This document shows positions 41,285 to 50,644 of a DNA stretch of 64,000 nucleotides, piece by piece. Under the pieces are notes generated by a model. That model was not told the origin of the DNA. It was given only the letters and a program-made list of their open reading frames with translations, and did not search any database. A program made the translations under genes and the position numbers. Source of the DNA: Chloroflexota bacterium (GTDB lineage: Bacteria > Chloroflexota > Anaerolineae > B4-G1 > SLSP01); assembly GCA_019873645.1 (NCBI GenBank), contig JAIOAX010000001.1, positions 1 through 64,000 on the forward strand, in the 5' to 3' direction. Every line of letters starts with the position of its first letter. Positions within the stretch are counted from its first letter, which is position 1.

Positions 41285-43630
41285 ATGGACGACGCCATAT
41301 TCGACTTGTGCGGCTTGTGGCGTTTTCAACCTGATCCGGCAGGCGAAGGCGAGGTGGCCGGTTATTTCCGCCCCGACTATGACGCGCGTTTCTGGCGCGA
41401 GGTGCGTTTGCCTGCCGACTTTGAAACCTGCCATCCGGCCCTGGACACCTACGAGGGCGCGGGGTGGTTCAGGCGTGTGGTCGTCGTCCCCCAAAGCTGG
41501 CGCGACAGACAGGTGATGCTGCACTTCGAGGGTGTCAACACGCACGCGAAAGTGTGGGTAAACGGCCAATGCATCGGCGAGCACGCCGATCCCTTTTTGC
41601 CGTTCGCGTTTGCGACCCAGGACGTGCTCAACTTTGACGCGGCCAATGTGATCACGGTGCGCGTGGATAATTTCCGCCGCCCCGGCGAAGTCCCCGGCAT
41701 GCAGCGCGGCTGGCGCAACTTCGGCGGTATCCTCCGTGAAGTGTCGCTGGTTGCCGCCGACAAATGCCACATCGGTCACGTCACCGCCGTCGCCGAGCCG
41801 ATGACGCAAGGCGGCATGCTAAGCCTGGAAGTCACGGTACAGAACGCGCGCCCGACCGCTGTGCTAGCCGGCTTGACCGCCGTGGTGATGGATGCACAGG
41901 GGCAACACCTGGCGCGGTTGCCGTCTGTACCGCAACCGATCCCGGCCGGCGGGGAGACACTCTTTGCGCTGGCAGGGAGCGTTTTCGCGGCGTTGCCCTG
42001 GTCGCCGGCCGCCCCGCACCTGTACACCGTGCAGGTGCAGCTTGAAGTGGCTGGCCGGCCGGTGGATGAACGCACCTTGCGGGTGGGATTCCGCAAAGTC
42101 GAAGCGCACGACGGACGCTTGTGGCTCAACAATACGCCGCTCTATCTCACCGGCTTCAATCGCCACGAGGATTCCCCGCACAGCAACATGGGTCCCGATC
42201 TTGAAACCACGCGCCGCGACCTCGAAGCCATGAAGGAGGCCGGAGCGAACTTTGTCCGCCTGTGCCACTATCCCCATCACCCGGCAGAACTGGACCTGTG
42301 CGACGAGTTGGGTTTGCTGGCGATGGCCGAAATCCCCCTGTACTGGTGGGATGGGCTGGCGGAAGGCAAAGCGGCCTGCGCCGCGAAACTTGAGGCCGCC
42401 AAACGGCAATTGACGGCGCTGATTCAGCGCGACATCAACCACCCCGCAGTGATCTTCTGGTCGGTGAGCAATGAGACGGAAGAACAACGCCCGGAAGTCG
42501 CGGCGAGCAACCGTGAACTGGTGCGCCTGGCGCAGGAGCTTGACCGCACCCGCCTGGCGATCCACGTGAGCTGTCGCTGGCAAGATGCGCCCAACTTCGA
42601 TGCGGACGACGTGATTTGCGTCAACGCTTATCCCAGTTTCCAGGGACGCTATGAGCAGGCGAATCTTGCCTATAACTTCGCGCAGTCTACGGCGTTTTGG
42701 CGGGAGGGCTTGGCGAAACTGCACGCGCGTTATCCCGACAAGCCGATTCTGGTTACAGAGTTCGGCTATACATCGTTTTGGCAAGTGAAGGATAACGCCT
42801 TCGGCGAGGAAGCGCATGCGGCGGCCCTGACCGCCGAATTTGCCGGCATGGATGCCCCCTACGTGTGTGGGGCGACGGTGTGGTGCTGGGCCGATCATCC
42901 CTGGCCGCCGGCGACTTTTGCTTTTTGTCGTTATCTGAGCGTCAGCCCTTTCGGTGTCCTCACCCGCGACCGTCGCCGGCGCCAACCCTTTTGGACGATC
43001 CGCAAGCTCTTCCGCGCTAAACAGGGCCTCGCGGAACCGCCGGCGCCGGATATGCCTCATCTGGGCCCGGCGGGCTACGAAGTCTTCATGATCCGTCCGC
43101 ACCTGCGCGACATCCCTCAAGTCCCATTCCCCAAAGGCTACGGCATCCGTCCCATGCGCCTGGACGAAGGCGCCCTGTGGACCGACATCGAACGCGATGC
43201 CGAAGCGTATTTCCCCATCGGCGATGACCTGTTTCACGATCAATTCGGCGACTATCTACAAAATACGCAGTGGCGCAGCTTCATCGTCACCAATCCCAAA
43301 GGGATCGGCGTGGGCGTCATCAGCGCCTGGTTTAGCCGCGAGTTTAAGGGCGATGACTATGGGATGATCCACTGGATCGCCATCCGCCCGGCTTATCAAG
43401 GTTTGGGGCTGGGGAAGGCGGCGCTTTCCTTTGCGCTCCATCAACTGGCGCAGTGGCACACGCGCGCTTTTCTAGGCACGCAGACCAAACGGCTCGGCGC
43501 GATCAAATTGTATCTGGATTTCGGCTTTGTCCCCGATCTCGATCCGCCGGGCGCGCGCGAAGCCTGGCGCGAAGTCGCGGCGCAGTTACAGCATCCGGCG
43601 TTGAGTCGCTTAAACGTTGGAACGTTCTAA
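41285..43630 (+). CDS. GH2 glycoside hydrolase fused to a GNAT acetyltransferase
   Basis: 781 residues. Residues 1-580 form a glycoside hydrolase family 2 enzyme: jelly-roll sugar-binding domain (YEGAGWFRRVVVVPQSW), an immunoglobulin-like domain, and the TIM barrel with FNRHEDSPHSNMG, acid/base E397 in WSVSNETEEQ and nucleophile E492 in LVTEFGYTSFW. Activity is beta-galactosidase or beta-glucuronidase type. Residues about 615-770 form a GNAT domain: IRPMRLDEGALW, IHWIAIRPAYQGLGLGKAAL (acetyl-CoA loop) and AIKLYLDFGFVP. No signal peptide is seen, so probably cytoplasmic. The last seven residues (RLNVGTF) are encoded by a family C word repeat. Confidence 0.88.
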   Translation: MDDAIFDLCGLWRFQPDPAGEGEVAGYFRPDYDARFWREVRLPADFETCHPALDTYEGAGWFRRVVVVPQSWRDRQVMLHFEGVNTHAKVWVNGQCIGEHADPFLPFAFATQDVLNFDAANVITVRVDNFRRPGEVPGMQRGWRNFGGILREVSLVAADKCHIGHVTAVAEPMTQGGMLSLEVTVQNARPTAVLAGLTAVVMDAQGQHLARLPSVPQPIPAGGETLFALAGSVFAALPWSPAAPHLYTVQVQLEVAGRPVDERTLRVGFRKVEAHDGRLWLNNTPLYLTGFNRHEDSPHSNMGPDLETTRRDLEAMKEAGANFVRLCHYPHHPAELDLCDELGLLAMAEIPLYWWDGLAEGKAACAAKLEAAKRQLTALIQRDINHPAVIFWSVSNETEEQRPEVAASNRELVRLAQELDRTRLAIHVSCRWQDAPNFDADDVICVNAYPSFQGRYEQANLAYNFAQSTAFWREGLAKLHARYPDKPILVTEFGYTSFWQVKDNAFGEEAHAAALTAEFAGMDAPYVCGATVWCWADHPWPPATFAFCRYLSVSPFGVLTRDRRRRQPFWTIRKLFRAKQGLAEPPAPDMPHLGPAGYEVFMIRPHLRDIPQVPFPKGYGIRPMRLDEGALWTDIERDAEAYFPIGDDLFHDQFGDYLQNTQWRSFIVTNPKGIGVGVISAWFSREFKGDDYGMIHWIAIRPAYQGLGLGKAALSFALHQLAQWHTRAFLGTQTKRLGAIKLYLDFGFVPDLDPPGAREAWREVAAQLQHPALSRLNVGTF

Positions 43631-43638
43631 CCTTCCAA
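43609..43638 (+). repeat. Word repeat, family C, overlapping the GH2-GNAT stop codon
   Basis: TTAAACGTTGGAACGTTCTA and ACCTTCCAACGG. The stop codon TAA at 43628-43630 is inside the repeat, so the C-terminus of the GH2-GNAT protein is repeat-encoded. The following gene's AAGGAG begins at 43643. Confidence 0.8.
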
Positions 43639-43653
43639 CGGAAAGGAGAAAAT

Positions 43654-44643
43654 GTGCAAAAGATAGGGGTTATAGGGTTATTGATTGTGTTGTTGGCGAC
43701 AGGGTGCGCCAAGGCGACGCCGGAAGCAAAGAGTCTGGTGTTTATGGCGGGCTATCGGCCACAGGCAAACCTGCCGTTCGTGGGCGTGTATGTGGCGCAG
43801 GAAAAGGGCTTCTTTGCCGACGAGGCCCTGACGGTAGACATTCAGCACACCGCCGGCAAGGGTGAGCACCTGCAACTGCTCGTTGCCGGCACGGTGGACA
43901 TCACCACACAGGATGCGGCCGTGCTGCTCAAACGCCGCGCCGACCCCGGCCTGCCGCTCGTCTCAATCGCGCTCATCGGGCAACGCGGACAGCAGGCATT
44001 CGTCGCCCTGAAGGAGAGTGGGCTGCAAACACCGCAGGACTGGGCCGGACACAAAATCGGCTTCAAGGGCACGCCGCCGCCTGACCTGCTGGCCCTGCTG
44101 GATGTGGCCGGACTGACCGAGAAGGATACCGAGTTGATCAACGTCGGCTTTGATCCGCGTGTGCTGGTTGAAGGATTGGTGGATGTATATCCGGTCTACA
44201 ACTCCAACGAGCCGTATCTGCTGCAAAGCTGGGGTTACGAACTGGTACAATGGGAAGCTGCCGATTACGGCATCCCTACCCTGGGGCTAACCTACGTGAC
44301 CACGCCGGACAAAATTGCGCAAGACCCGGAGCGCATCACACGCTTCTTGCGCGCTGCGCTGCGCGGCATCGCCTACGCCGAAAAGCACGTGGATGAAGCC
44401 GTGGACATCGTCCTCAAATACACCGGCCCGGAAACCGACCGCGCCCACATGCGCTTTATGCTGGAAACCGAGTTGGCCGACGCGCACAGCGCCCTCACCG
44501 ACAAATACGGCATCGGCTGGCAAACTGAAGAACAATGGCAGGCGCTGGCGGACTCGCTACTCGAATACGGCGCACTCGCCGGACCGGTAAAAGCCAGTGA
44601 GGCGTTCACGAATCAGTTTCTGGAGGCGATTCAGAAGAAATAA
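43654..44643 (+). CDS. ABC transporter substrate-binding lipoprotein (NMT1/THI5-like)
   Basis: 329 residues from GTG 43654, which follows GAAAGGAG. The signal peptide ends in LLATGC (lipobox). The mature part is an NMT1/SsuA-type periplasmic binding fold: YRPQANLPFVGVYVAQEKGF, LTVDIQHTAGKGEHLQLL, TQDAAVLLKR and PQDWAGHKIGFKGTPP. Members bind thiamine precursors, riboflavin, sulfonates or nitrate. No permease or ATPase gene is near, so its transporter must lie elsewhere. The protein is probably tethered to the outer face of the membrane. Confidence 0.87.
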   Translation: MQKIGVIGLLIVLLATGCAKATPEAKSLVFMAGYRPQANLPFVGVYVAQEKGFFADEALTVDIQHTAGKGEHLQLLVAGTVDITTQDAAVLLKRRADPGLPLVSIALIGQRGQQAFVALKESGLQTPQDWAGHKIGFKGTPPPDLLALLDVAGLTEKDTELINVGFDPRVLVEGLVDVYPVYNSNEPYLLQSWGYELVQWEAADYGIPTLGLTYVTTPDKIAQDPERITRFLRAALRGIAYAEKHVDEAVDIVLKYTGPETDRAHMRFMLETELADAHSALTDKYGIGWQTEEQWQALADSLLEYGALAGPVKASEAFTNQFLEAIQKK

Positions 44644-44691
44644 GCTGCTCAAAAGCATTGGGCTGGACACGCTTGACAGTACAGGTACAAT

Positions 44692-47600
44692 ATGGAAAAT
44701 CACGTGAACGACGAAGCCCCTCCCACCCTCCCGTCCCTTGTCCTGCACGGCACGTGGGACGGGCAGACGTTCTTCGTCTGGGGTGAGATGGCGTCCACGC
44801 CGGACACTGCCAGGCCACGTGGACGGCGCGCGGCGGTGCGCCCTCACCCGTGCGCCGCCGCGCCGGACGCGCTCCGCGCTGCGCTCGCCGCGTGGGTTCC
44901 CGATACGCCCGATACGACCCGCACGCTGTTGTTGCCCTCCAACGCCGACGTGCCCCTCCTCCCACCCTGGCTGCTCCCCGCCGATGAAGCCACAGATGAA
45001 AACGCGCCGCAACTGACCGCCTGGAAAGTCCCCGGCCTGGCGCTGGACATACTCAGCGCGCTCGATGTGCTGGTTGCGTTGCCCGCGCGCGACCGTGACC
45101 GCCGTTGGGGCAACGACCTGCGCTACTGGAGCCACGTTGCCAAGCTGGGCCTGGAAATGCTGGCCCGCCAGCGTTATCTGCCCGGCCTGGAAGAGAACGC
45201 GGGCCGCTACCGCGCCGTCTGGCTGACGATGCTCGACGATCCCAACGACCGCGCGCGGCTGAAGACGCTGGCCGAAGCCATGCCGCCCGTCTGCCGCGCC
45301 GTCTTCGATCCCACCACAACGCCCGACCCGGCGCAAGCGCGCGCACCGCATGTGTTGCTGGATAACTTCATCAGGACGCTGATTGACCGGGCGGTGCGCG
45401 AATGGGGCGCAGCGCATCTTGACAGGCGTCGCAAACCGCCGGAAGGCGTCGCCGGGCTGTGGTGGGACGCGCTGTGGAGCACCGACGGCTACATCCTCGC
45501 GCCGGTCAAACAACGCCGCGAGTTAGCGGACCTTTTTGAGGCGTGGCGTGGCTGGCTCGCCCAATTGCAGGCCGCCGGTGAGGCTGCGTTCCGGCTGTGC
45601 TTCCGTCTGGAGCCGCCGGAGGTAGACGCCGAAACGGGCCGGGTCGCGCGCGCCGATTGGACGCTGCGTTATCTGCTTCAGGCCAACGATGACCCCAGCC
45701 TGCTCGTCGCCGTAGAAAAGGTTTGGGAAGCGCGCGGCGGCGTGTTGGAATACCTGAGCTACCGCTTCGAGAACGCCCAAGAGCGCGTGCTCGCCGGCCT
45801 GGGATTGGCGGCGCGATTGTTCCCGCCTATCCTCAAAAGCCTGCGCGCCGCCCGTCCGGTCGCCTGCACGCTCAGCAACGACGACGCCTACAACTTTCTG
45901 CGCGAAGTCGGCCCGCTGCTCGAGGGCAGTGGCCTCGGCGTCCTCGTGCCGCCCTGGTGGACCAAGCCCGGCGCGCGGTTGGGGGTGCGCGCGAAGGCGC
46001 GGCTCAAGGCAGATGCCACCATCATCGGGCGGGGCATATTGAGCCTGGAATCGCTGGTGGAGTTCAATTGGGAGCTGGCCCTGGGCGACGAGGCCCTCAC
46101 CCGCGAGGAATTTGAGCGGCTCGTCGCACTCAAGCAACCGTTGGTGCAGGTGCGCGGACAGTGGGTGCTGCTCCAACCGGAGGAAATCGAAGCCGCCATC
46201 GCCTTCTGGGAAAAACAACGTCAACGCCGCGAATTGCAGTTGCGCGACGCGCTCAATCTGGCGCTCGGCGGGACAGAAGAAGTCGCCGGGCTGCCGCTGT
46301 TGCGCGTGGAGACCACAGGCGTGCTACGCGACTTGATCGGGCAGTTGCAGGCCGAAGAAGAACTGGCGACGCTCGAACCTCCGGCGGGCTTCGTGGGCCG
46401 GTTGCGCCCCTATCAGGTGCGCGGCTTCTCGTGGTTGGCGTTTATGCGGCGCTGGGGCCTGGGCGCATGCCTGGCCGATGATATGGGCCTGGGCAAGACC
46501 ATCCAGGCCATCGCGCTGCTGCTGCACGAGCGGGAGCAGAGCGGCAACGGCCTGCCGCCCGCGCTGCTGATCTGCCCGACCTCGGTGGTGGGGAACTGGA
46601 AGCGCGAGGTGCAACGTTTTGCGCCGTCGCTGCGGGTGATGATCCACCATGGGGCCGAGCGTACCAGAGGTGAAGAGTTCATCGCACAGGCCCGGCAACA
46701 CGACCTGGTCATCAGCACTTACGGCCTGGTACGCCGCGATATAGACACGCTGCGCGAAATCCCGTGGAGCGACGTGATTCTTGACGAGGCGCAGAACATC
46801 AAGAATCCGAGCGCCAAACAAACGCAGGCCGTCCGCCAATTGCCCGCCGGCAATCGCCTGACACTCACCGGTACGCCGGTCGAAAACCGCCTCTCTGAGT
46901 TGTGGTCTATGATGCAGTTCCTCAACCCCGGCCTGCTCGGTTCGCAGCGCAGCTTCCGCGACGAATTCGCCCTGCCCATCGAACGTTACCAGGACGCCGG
47001 GGCCACCGCGCGGTTGCGCGGGTTGGTCGGCCCGTTCATCTTGCGGCGGCTCAAAACCGATCCTGCCATCATCCAGGATTTGCCCGACAAGCTGGAGATG
47101 AAGGTCTACTGCTCCCTCACGCCGGAACAGGCGACGCTCTACGAAGCTGTAGTGGAAGAATCGTTGCGCAAAATCGAAGAGGCCGAGGCCGACGAAAAAC
47201 GTTCCGACTTTTCGCGGCGCGGCGCGGTGCTCGGCGCGCTGCTGCGGCTGAAGCAAATCTGCAACCATCCGGCGCAGTTCCTCGGCGACGGCTCGGCGCT
47301 GCCGGGGCGCTCCGGCAAGCTGGAACGGCTGACCGAAATGCTCGAAGAGGCGCTGGATGTGGGCGACCGCGCGCTCATCTTCACGCAGTTCGCGGAGATG
47401 GGGACGCTGCTCCAGGGCTACCTGCAAACGCTGTTTGGGATGGAGGTGCTCTATTTGCACGGCGCAACGCCGGCCAGGCAGCGCGACCGGATGGTGGCGC
47501 GTTTTCAGGACAAGAGCGGGCCGCCGCTGTTCATCCTGTCACTCAAGGCCGGCGGGACGGGACTCAACCTCACCGCCGCCAACCACGTTTTCCACTTCGA

Positions 47601-47838
47601 CCGCTGGTGGAATCCGGCAGTGGAGGATCAGGCCACCGACCGCGCCTTTCGCATCGGGCAGACGCGCGACGTGCAGGTGCATAAATTCATCTGCGGCGGT
47701 ACGCTGGAAGAGCGCATTGACGAGCTGATCGAATCCAAGAAGGCACTGGCACAGAGCGTCATCGGCGCGGGCGAAGACTGGCTGACCGAGCTAAGCACCG
47801 ATGAGCTGCGCGACGTGCTGATGCTCCGAAAGGAGTGA
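44692..47838 (+). CDS. SNF2-family helicase (DEAD/DEAH ATPase)
   Basis: 1048 residues. The N-terminal 550 residues contain the SNF2-associated region of the bacterial HelZ type (VRAKARLKADATIIGRGILS, LESLVEFNWELALGDEAL). The ATPase domain has motif I DDMGLGKTIQ (around residues 594-603), motif II DEAQNIKN, motif III LTLTGTPVENRLSELWS, and motifs V and VI in LSLKAGGTGLNLTAA and QATDRAFRIGQTRDVQVHKF. It moves along double-stranded DNA or remodels bound protein. The SWIM gene downstream is a common partner. ATG 44692 lies only a few bases after a TACAAT, so GTG 44704 is a possible start. Confidence 0.93.
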   Translation: MENHVNDEAPPTLPSLVLHGTWDGQTFFVWGEMASTPDTARPRGRRAAVRPHPCAAAPDALRAALAAWVPDTPDTTRTLLLPSNADVPLLPPWLLPADEATDENAPQLTAWKVPGLALDILSALDVLVALPARDRDRRWGNDLRYWSHVAKLGLEMLARQRYLPGLEENAGRYRAVWLTMLDDPNDRARLKTLAEAMPPVCRAVFDPTTTPDPAQARAPHVLLDNFIRTLIDRAVREWGAAHLDRRRKPPEGVAGLWWDALWSTDGYILAPVKQRRELADLFEAWRGWLAQLQAAGEAAFRLCFRLEPPEVDAETGRVARADWTLRYLLQANDDPSLLVAVEKVWEARGGVLEYLSYRFENAQERVLAGLGLAARLFPPILKSLRAARPVACTLSNDDAYNFLREVGPLLEGSGLGVLVPPWWTKPGARLGVRAKARLKADATIIGRGILSLESLVEFNWELALGDEALTREEFERLVALKQPLVQVRGQWVLLQPEEIEAAIAFWEKQRQRRELQLRDALNLALGGTEEVAGLPLLRVETTGVLRDLIGQLQAEEELATLEPPAGFVGRLRPYQVRGFSWLAFMRRWGLGACLADDMGLGKTIQAIALLLHEREQSGNGLPPALLICPTSVVGNWKREVQRFAPSLRVMIHHGAERTRGEEFIAQARQHDLVISTYGLVRRDIDTLREIPWSDVILDEAQNIKNPSAKQTQAVRQLPAGNRLTLTGTPVENRLSELWSMMQFLNPGLLGSQRSFRDEFALPIERYQDAGATARLRGLVGPFILRRLKTDPAIIQDLPDKLEMKVYCSLTPEQATLYEAVVEESLRKIEEAEADEKRSDFSRRGAVLGALLRLKQICNHPAQFLGDGSALPGRSGKLERLTEMLEEALDVGDRALIFTQFAEMGTLLQGYLQTLFGMEVLYLHGATPARQRDRMVARFQDKSGPPLFILSLKAGGTGLNLTAANHVFHFDRWWNPAVEDQATDRAFRIGQTRDVQVHKFICGGTLEERIDELIESKKALAQSVIGAGEDWLTELSTDELRDVLMLRKE

Positions 47839-47861
47839 GGTCCGGCATTGAGATAAAAAAT

Positions 47862-47932
47862 TGTCAGCAGATTGAGAAGATTAAGCAGATTTTTATTAGC
47901 CATCTGCTAAATCTGCTTAATCTGCTGCTTAT
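47862..47932 (+). repeat. Word repeat, family B, between SNF2 and SWIM genes
   Basis: TGTCAGCAGATTGAGAAGAT on the left and TAAATCTGCTTAATCTGCTG on the right, able to form a hairpin. It is 20 bases before the SWIM start. Confidence 0.75.
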
Positions 47933-47951
47933 AAAACATTGAGGGCTTGAA

Positions 47952-48866
47952 ATGGCGAAGCGACATTCACGGAGTTATTACGACAGTTACTGGCCGCGTT
48001 ATGAACCATCGCGCCCGATAGCAGTAGACGGGATCAAGGCGAAAAGCCAGGCCGGCAAATTCGTCGAGTCCTGGTGGGCCGATAAGTGGATCAACGCCCT
48101 GACGCGGCTGATGGATGCTGCCCGATTGAGTCGCGGGCGAAGTTACGCGCGGCGCGGTCAGGTCTTGCAGATTGACATCCAGGCCGGCAGAGTTGCCGCG
48201 CGGGTGCAGGGGTCGCGGCCCACGCCGTACAAGGTCAGCATCGAACTCAAACCGTTGAGCAATGAGCAATGGGATAAAATTCTGGATACGCTGGCCGAAC
48301 AGGCCATTTTCGCCGCGCAATTGCTCAACGAGGAGATGCCCAACGACATCGAGCAAGTCTTTGACCAGGCCAAAGTGCCGCTGTTTCCACAGAATAGCCG
48401 CGATTTGGTCACCAACTGTTCGTGTCCCGACTGGGCCAACCCGTGCAAACACATCGCGGCCGTATACTACCTGTTGGGTGAACGCTTCGACGAGGACCCC
48501 TTCCTGCTCTTCGAGCTGCGTGGACGGAGCAAGGCCGAAATTATCGCCGCGCTGCGCGAGCGCCGCGCCGTCGGCGGAGCGGCGCAAGAGGGGACATCCT
48601 ATGTTCCCGACGCCATTGCGGCCGTGGAAACGCCGCCGCTGGCCGATTGCCTGGATGCCTATTGGGGCGCGCCGGCCGCCTGGGAAGATGTACCCCTGCG
48701 CATCGCTGCGCCGTCCGTTGATCTGGCGCTGCTCAAGCGACTGGGTTTGCCGAATTTTGTGGACGCCACAGTGTTCCGCGCGCAAATGGAGCGGGTCTAC
48801 GACGGCGTCACCGACCGCGCTCTGGAAATTGCTTTTGGCGATACAGAGCGAACGTCAGCGAATTGA
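47952..48866 (+). CDS. SWIM zinc-finger protein
   Basis: 304 residues. The SWIM motif is C156-S-C158-P-D-W-A-N-P-C-K-H (CxCx..CxH), followed by IAAVYYLLG. The start RSYYDSYWPRYEPSRPIAVD is the conserved opening of the family that sits next to SNF2 helicases. It probably binds DNA or protein and works with the helicase encoded 113 bases upstream. ATG 47952 follows GAGGG. The C-terminal half (PLADCLDAYWGAP) resembles the family tail. Confidence 0.9.
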   Translation: MAKRHSRSYYDSYWPRYEPSRPIAVDGIKAKSQAGKFVESWWADKWINALTRLMDAARLSRGRSYARRGQVLQIDIQAGRVAARVQGSRPTPYKVSIELKPLSNEQWDKILDTLAEQAIFAAQLLNEEMPNDIEQVFDQAKVPLFPQNSRDLVTNCSCPDWANPCKHIAAVYYLLGERFDEDPFLLFELRGRSKAEIIAALRERRAVGGAAQEGTSYVPDAIAAVETPPLADCLDAYWGAPAAWEDVPLRIAAPSVDLALLKRLGLPNFVDATVFRAQMERVYDGVTDRALEIAFGDTERTSAN

Positions 48867-48896
48867 GAGTCAACGGATTGAACGGATGAAACGGAT
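48866..48896 (+). repeat. Word repeat, family B, that supplies a start codon
   Basis: GTCAACGGATTGAACGGATG followed by AAACGGATTTGC. The ATG of the next gene (48886) is one of the repeated words (ACGGATGA). Confidence 0.8.
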
Positions 48897-50364
48897 TTGC
48901 ACTCTCATTATTGGGGGACTTTTCTTGTTGCAAATTGCGTGCCAGACGCTCACCGCGCCGCAGCGCACGCCAACGCCTGCCACCTCCGAGCCTGTAACAC
49001 CTACCACACCCGATTTTATGGTATCCCCTACATCCGTCGTGGTGACGCCGTCCACAACAGTCGCCGCAACTTCCCCCACCCCAACGCCTGTGCCTACACC
49101 CACGCCGCCCCCAATCGCCGGGCCGGCATGTTTCGGCTCATTCGGCTACGGCGTGACGTGTCTCCACAACAACGAATGGATCACTTACAACCGGGGAAAC
49201 GATACCTTGACCGGCGATCAGATTATTGATATTGCCGTTTGTCCAGGCGGTGAGATTCTCGTTCTGCATGTGCAGGGTCTCAATCTCTTCGATGGGAAGC
49301 TGTGGCGCAACTACGGGCAGGGTTGGGGATACGGCAGTCCGGCAGCCGTGGCGTGCGCCGGAGCCAACGACTTCTGGGTGGCACATTACCGGGGCGTCAC
49401 CCACTTTGACGGACAAAACTGGCGCACTTATCCGGTTAAAGAAACCCTGACCCATGATCCCGAAACTTATGAGCTGCTCAAAGACATTGCTGTCGCTCCG
49501 GACGGCGCGATCTGGGCCGTGACCGCCAACAGTATCGCCGCATTTACCAATGGGGAATGGGTCGTGTATGAAGAAGGCGCCGGTTTCGATAAACGTTATC
49601 TCTTCGAGAACATCGCCTTTGACAGCCACGGGCGTCCCTGGGTCACGACAAGCCTCGGCCTGTTCAACTACGATGCGCCGTTCTGGAATTTTTACGCCAA
49701 TCAGGAGCTGACCTCCCCGCAAGGGCTTACCATAGACCCACAAGATCGCGTGTGGGTGGGCACGTTCAGCAGCGGAGTGCTGGTCTTCGAGCGCGGCGGC
49801 TGGATCAAATACACAGCCCAAAACAGCGCCCTTGCCAGTGAAAACGTGCGCGTGTTGACCACAGACGCGCAGGGGCGCGTGTGGGTGGGGACGACCTGGG
49901 GACTCTATGTGATTGAGGGCGAAAAGTGGACAGGCTATTTCCTGAGCAACAGCGACCTGGCCGACGACGCCATCACTGCCATTGCCGTCGTGGGACAGGG
50001 GCCTGCTCTGCCGGCGGCGCAGCACAAAGCGCCGGGCGCGCTCACCGGGAAACTCGTCACTGCGGACGGCGTCCCGCTGGCAAACGTCGCTGTGGAAGTA
50101 TGCGTCGAGACCATCTACAGCAGTTATCGGGGGACGACGCCTTGTGAGGGACACCCTTACGTGCGCACTGCCGTCAGCGACGCCGATGGCGTGTTTACGA
50201 TAGAGAATTTGCCCGCCGGGTTCTACAATCTGGCCACCCAGAACGGCGAAAGCTGGATGCTTTACTCCACTCGCGTCCGCGGCGTCTCCGAGCGGTTCCG
50301 AGTCTCGGCGGGAGAAATAACTTATTTGAAGGAGATTATGGTTAGCCCATTAGACACAAATTAA
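48886..50364 (+). CDS. Lipoprotein with beta-propeller repeats and carboxypeptidase-regulatory-like domain
   Basis: 492 residues from ATG 48886, the first start that gives a signal peptide (KRICTLIIGGLFLLQIAC, lipobox). A Thr/Pro linker (residues about 25-75) leads to five or more repeats of the type found in two-component-regulator propellers: FDGKLWRNYGQGWGYG, VAPDGAIWAVTANSIAAF, FDSHGRPWVTTSLGLFNY, IDPQDRVWVGTFSSGV and TDAQGRVWVGTTWGLYV. A C-terminal beta-sandwich (ALTGKLVTADGVPLANVAVE) is the carboxypeptidase regulatory-like fold. Probably anchored outside the cell; ligand unknown. The start codon and codons 1-4 lie in the word repeat. Confidence 0.82.
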   Translation: MKRICTLIIGGLFLLQIACQTLTAPQRTPTPATSEPVTPTTPDFMVSPTSVVVTPSTTVAATSPTPTPVPTPTPPPIAGPACFGSFGYGVTCLHNNEWITYNRGNDTLTGDQIIDIAVCPGGEILVLHVQGLNLFDGKLWRNYGQGWGYGSPAAVACAGANDFWVAHYRGVTHFDGQNWRTYPVKETLTHDPETYELLKDIAVAPDGAIWAVTANSIAAFTNGEWVVYEEGAGFDKRYLFENIAFDSHGRPWVTTSLGLFNYDAPFWNFYANQELTSPQGLTIDPQDRVWVGTFSSGVLVFERGGWIKYTAQNSALASENVRVLTTDAQGRVWVGTTWGLYVIEGEKWTGYFLSNSDLADDAITAIAVVGQGPALPAAQHKAPGALTGKLVTADGVPLANVAVEVCVETIYSSYRGTTPCEGHPYVRTAVSDADGVFTIENLPAGFYNLATQNGESWMLYSTRVRGVSERFRVSAGEITYLKEIMVSPLDTN

Positions 50365-50425
50365 GCTTTTGCCAAAATGTCAAATTGAATATCGCAGCAG
50401 CACAGATATTCCCCCTATCCTTTAG

Positions 50426-50644
50426 CTACGGTAAAGATGTTGCGAAATTCATAACGGCAATAACCGACCGGTCCACTTCTGTTTGTTCAATATCATCATG
50501 ACCTGCAAACAGCCGTTTCGTAAACTTTCGTTGTAGTTCAAGGTAATAATTGATGAGCCGCTGGGGATCATGACCATGTTGCTCAGAAATCCGGTGCCGC
50601 ACGGCACGAATTCATTCAATACCTGCATCCTGGACTTCAATCAT
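50426..50644 (-). pseudogene. Antitoxin of a PIN toxin pair, with in-frame stop
   Basis: ATG 50644 follows GGAGGTTCTG. The frame reads MIEVQDAGIE, a TGA (50614-50612), and then IRAVRHRISEQHGHDPQRLI and NYYLELQRKFTKRLFAGHDD to a stop at 50428-50426. The part after the TGA has the look of small antitoxins found next to PIN-domain genes (E-I-R-A-x-R-H-x-I-S). One nonsense mutation breaks an otherwise complete gene of 72 codons. A longer frame on the same strand (50640-50449) is a shadow. Confidence 0.7.

Noticed and set aside
41864..43243. Antisense 459-codon open frame opposite the GH2-GNAT gene
   Set aside because: Same cause; no ribosome binding site and no family motif.
46324..47460. Antisense 378-codon frame opposite the SNF2 gene
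   Set aside because: It mirrors the helicase codons and contains no recognisable domain.
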